From Clavibacter sp. VKM Ac-2873 (GTDB lineage Bacteria; Actinomycetota; Actinomycetes; Actinomycetales; Microbacteriaceae), in assembly GCF_015351075.1 (NCBI RefSeq), contig NZ_JADKRS010000006.1, forward strand, positions 62,001 to 126,000: a DNA stretch of 64,000 bases. Reading direction: 5' to 3'. Shown in pieces: positions 62,010 to 64,000 of this stretch. Every line of letters starts with the position of its first letter. Position 1 is the first letter of the stretch. The position numbers and the translations under genes are program-made. The notes under the pieces were generated by a model. The model was not told the DNA's origin, searched no databases, and worked only from the letters and a program-made list of their open reading frames with translations.

Positions 62010-63557
62010 ATGACGGACGCTCCCCTCGACGACGACGGCCGGGCGCTCGCGCGACCCGACTCCCTGCGCAGCTGGCACGACGACTGGACCGGCCTCCGCG
62101 TCGCGGTCCTCGGGCTCGGCCGCACGGGCTTCTCCGTGGCCGACACGCTGATCGAGCTCGGCGCCGACGTGCTCGTGGTCGCGGCCGATGCCTCGCCCGA
62201 GCGGCTGGCCCTGCTCGACGTGATCGGCGGGCGCCTGGTGCGTCCCACCGACGAGGAGCCGGTCCCCGCGGAGCTCGTCGCCTTCGCGCCCGAGCTCGTC
62301 GTGGTGTCGCCCGGCTACGCGCCCACCCACCCGCTGCCGGCCTGGGCGACGGAGGCGGGGCTCCCGCTGTGGGGCGACATCGAGCTCGCCTGGCGCGTGC
62401 GCGACAAGACGGGGACGCCCGCCGAGTGGATCACCATCACCGGCACCAACGGCAAGACCACGACCACGCAGCTCACGGCCGCGCTCCTCCAGGAGGGCGG
62501 CGTGCGCGCGGTGCCGTGCGGGAACATCGGCCTGCCCGTGCTCGACGTCGTGCGCCACCCGGACGGCTTCGACGTCCTCGTCGTCGAGCTCTCCAGCCAC
62601 CAGCTGCACTACATGCGCGAGGTGCGGCCGTACTCGAGCGCCTTCCTCAACCTCGCCGACGACCACCTCGAGTGGCACGGGTCGCGCCAGGCGTACGCGG
62701 CGGCCAAGGGCCGCGTCTACGCGGACACGCGGGTCGCCTGCGTCTACAACCGCGCCGACCGCGCCACCGAGGACGCCCTCCGCGAGGCCGACGTGCAGGA
62801 CGGCGCGCGCGCCATCGGCTTCGGCCTGGACGCGCCCGGCCCGAGCGACCTCGGCATCGTCGACGGGATCCTCTGCGACCGCGCCTTCCTCGAGGAGCGC
62901 TTCACGAGCGCCCTCGAGCTCACGACCCTGGACGAGCTGCGCGCGGTGGGGCTCGCGGCGCCGCACATCGTGCAGAACATCCTCGCGGCGGCCGCGTTGG
63001 CCCGCTCCTACGGCGTCGAGCCGGGCGTCGTGCGGCAGGCGCTCCTCCGCTTCGAGCTCGACAGCCACCGCATCGAGCGGATCGGCCAGCGCGACGGCGT
63101 CGCGTTCGTCGACGACTCGAAGGCCACGAACCCGCACGCCGCGTCCGCGTCCCTCGCGGCCTTCCCCTCCGTGGTCTGGCTCGTCGGCGGCCTCCTCAAG
63201 GGCGTGGAGCTCGACGAGCTGATCCGCGTCCACGCGCCACGCCTGCGCGCCGCCGTCGTCATCGGGGTCGAGCGCACCGAGGTGCTCGCGGCATTCGCGC
63301 GACACGCGCCCGACGTCACCGTCCTCGAGGTGGCCGAGAGCGACACTGATGAGGTCATGCGGTCCGCCGTGCGGCTCGCGGCGGGCGTGGCCCGGGAGGG
63401 CGACACCGTCCTCCTGGCCCCGGCAGCGGCATCCATGGACCAATTCACCGACTACGCCGATCGCGGACGCCGATTCCGGGCCGCGGTCGACCACCACCTG
63501 GGAGGTGCGGCGGATGACACTGCCCCCGAGAACGACGCGGACCCCTCGCGCGGCTGA
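62010..63557 (+). CDS. murD: UDP-MurNAc-L-amino acid:D-glutamate ligase MurD
   Basis: 515 residues from the ATG at 62010; an ATG at 61992 inside mraY is in frame but lacks a ribosome site. The N-terminal Rossmann domain has LRVAVLGLGRTGFSVADTLI, the ATP loop ITITGTNGKTTTTQLTAALL, the central VELSSHQLHYM, NLADDHLEWHGS, and the C-terminal DSKATNPHAASASLAAF and LAPAAASMDQFTDYADRGRR. In organisms with B-type peptidoglycan the first residue of the stem is often glycine rather than alanine; whether MurD follows cannot be read here. Confidence 0.95.
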   Translation: MTDAPLDDDGRALARPDSLRSWHDDWTGLRVAVLGLGRTGFSVADTLIELGADVLVVAADASPERLALLDVIGGRLVRPTDEEPVPAELVAFAPELVVVSPGYAPTHPLPAWATEAGLPLWGDIELAWRVRDKTGTPAEWITITGTNGKTTTTQLTAALLQEGGVRAVPCGNIGLPVLDVVRHPDGFDVLVVELSSHQLHYMREVRPYSSAFLNLADDHLEWHGSRQAYAAAKGRVYADTRVACVYNRADRATEDALREADVQDGARAIGFGLDAPGPSDLGIVDGILCDRAFLEERFTSALELTTLDELRAVGLAAPHIVQNILAAAALARSYGVEPGVVRQALLRFELDSHRIERIGQRDGVAFVDDSKATNPHAASASLAAFPSVVWLVGGLLKGVELDELIRVHAPRLRAAVVIGVERTEVLAAFARHAPDVTVLEVAESDTDEVMRSAVRLAAGVAREGDTVLLAPAAASMDQFTDYADRGRRFRAAVDHHLGGAADDTAPENDADPSRG

Positions 63558-64000
63558 CGCGCCGGGCCCCCGCGGTCCGAGCGCCTCGCAGGCCCCCGAC
63601 GCCGACGCGCAGGAGGGGGCGCTGCGTCGCGGCCTCGCCGCGCGGATCCAGCTCGGTCGCGCCTTCCACGCGGAGAGCGGCTCCTACTTCCTGCTGCTCG
63701 GCACGACGCTCTTCCTGGTCGTGTTCGGCCTGGTGATGGTGCTGTCGTCGTCGAGCATCGACTCGTACGTCGCGGGCGGCGGCTTCTTCGGCATCTTCCT
63801 CAAGCAGGGGATGTTCGCGCTCATCGGCGTCCCGCTGATGCTGCTGGTCTCGCTCGTGCCGCCCATGTTCTGGAAGCGCTGGGCGTGGGTGCTGCTCATC
63901 GCCGCCTGCGTCGTGCAGCTGCTCGTGTTCGGCCCCATGGGAGTGAAGGTCGGCGAGAACATCGGCTGGATCCGCATCGCCGGCACCACGTTCCAGCCCG
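63514..64000 (+). CDS. ftsW: Lipid II polymerase FtsW (C-terminus beyond window)
   Basis: 162 residues visible from the ATG at 63514, which follows GGGAGGTGCGGCGG and lies 44 bases inside murD. A ~45-residue basic/acidic N-terminal tail is followed by SGSYFLLLGTTLFLVVFGLV then MVLSSSSIDSY, the SEDS-family helix 1, and by FLKQGMFALIGVPLMLLVSL and GVKVGENIGWIRIAGTTFQP, the loop 'G-x-x-x-x-G-A-x-R-W-I-x-I-G' region in variant form. FtsW polymerises glycan at the septum together with PbpB. Confidence 0.92.
   Translation, partial: MTLPPRTTRTPRAADAPGPRGPSASQAPDADAQEGALRRGLAARIQLGRAFHAESGSYFLLLGTTLFLVVFGLVMVLSSSSIDSYVAGGGFFGIFLKQGMFALIGVPLMLLVSLVPPMFWKRWAWVLLIAACVVQLLVFGPMGVKVGENIGWIRIAGTTFQP

Overview
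The window is very G+C-rich (about 73% by eye), gene-dense and free of mobile elements, tRNAs, rRNAs or CRISPR. Gene content and order point to an actinobacterium of the Microbacteriaceae, most likely Clavibacter or a close relative. The grounds are mycothione reductase, GarA/FtsR, a PknL-Rv2175c-IdsA-MraZ neighbourhood resembling Mycobacterium/Corynebacterium, frequent GTG starts, many apparently leaderless promoters, and a MurE whose amino-acid-selecting motif is neither the meso-DAP nor the usual lysine version. The organism name is inference.

Layout. 1-8.6 kb: purine-catabolism cluster (partial guanine deaminase, XdhC, an APC permease, and a two-subunit xanthine dehydrogenase with an unusual FeS-Mo fusion) plus two paralogous membrane proteins. 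8.7-21 kb: single genes and small operons: a Stealth sugar-phosphotransferase coupled to a J-domain/NERD protein, hypothetical proteins, an S4 RNA-binding protein, an apparently circularly permuted flavin amine oxidase, a protein with a GyrA-like tail, a zinc-less quinone-reductase-type dehydrogenase, a leucine-rich-repeat-variant protein, and a Nudix/NYN fusion. 21-28 kb: a tightly coupled five-gene ABC import operon ending in a glycerophosphodiesterase-inositol phosphatase fusion, with a divergent LacI regulator and a 17-bp palindromic operator candidate. 28-30 kb: protealysin-like protease, emfourin-like inhibitor and DUF3097. 30-34 kb: CitA/DcuS-type two-component system divergent from a dicarboxylate:cation symporter. 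34-42.8 kb: GarA, FtsR and a second MerR protein, a ParA-like ATPase, pyruvate carboxylase, mycothione reductase and peptide deformylase. 42.8-53.5 kb: long-chain acyl-CoA synthetase, ROK glucokinase, PlsC-type acyltransferase, class II DAHP synthase, PASTA kinase PknL, a LysM/transglycosylase-like protein, the Rv2175c-type regulator, a polyprenyl diphosphate synthase and a DUF3040 protein. 53.8-64 kb: the dcw cell-division/wall cluster mraZ-rsmH-ftsL-pbpB-murE-murF-mraY-murD-ftsW (ftsW truncated by the window end).

How it fits together. GarA and pyruvate carboxylase sit at the TCA/anaplerosis node. The symporter and its sensor kinase supply C4-dicarboxylates. PknL, the LysM protein, IdsA and dcw together form the wall-synthesis block, probably headed by MraZ acting on three GTGGAG boxes with a 10-bp period. 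The most unusual items are the permuted amine oxidase, the diesterase-phosphatase fusion with its dedicated importer, the J-domain/NERD and Nudix/NYN fusions, the MurE motif, a recurring TANNNT-N6/7-start leaderless architecture, and marked over-use of the hexamer GGATCC.
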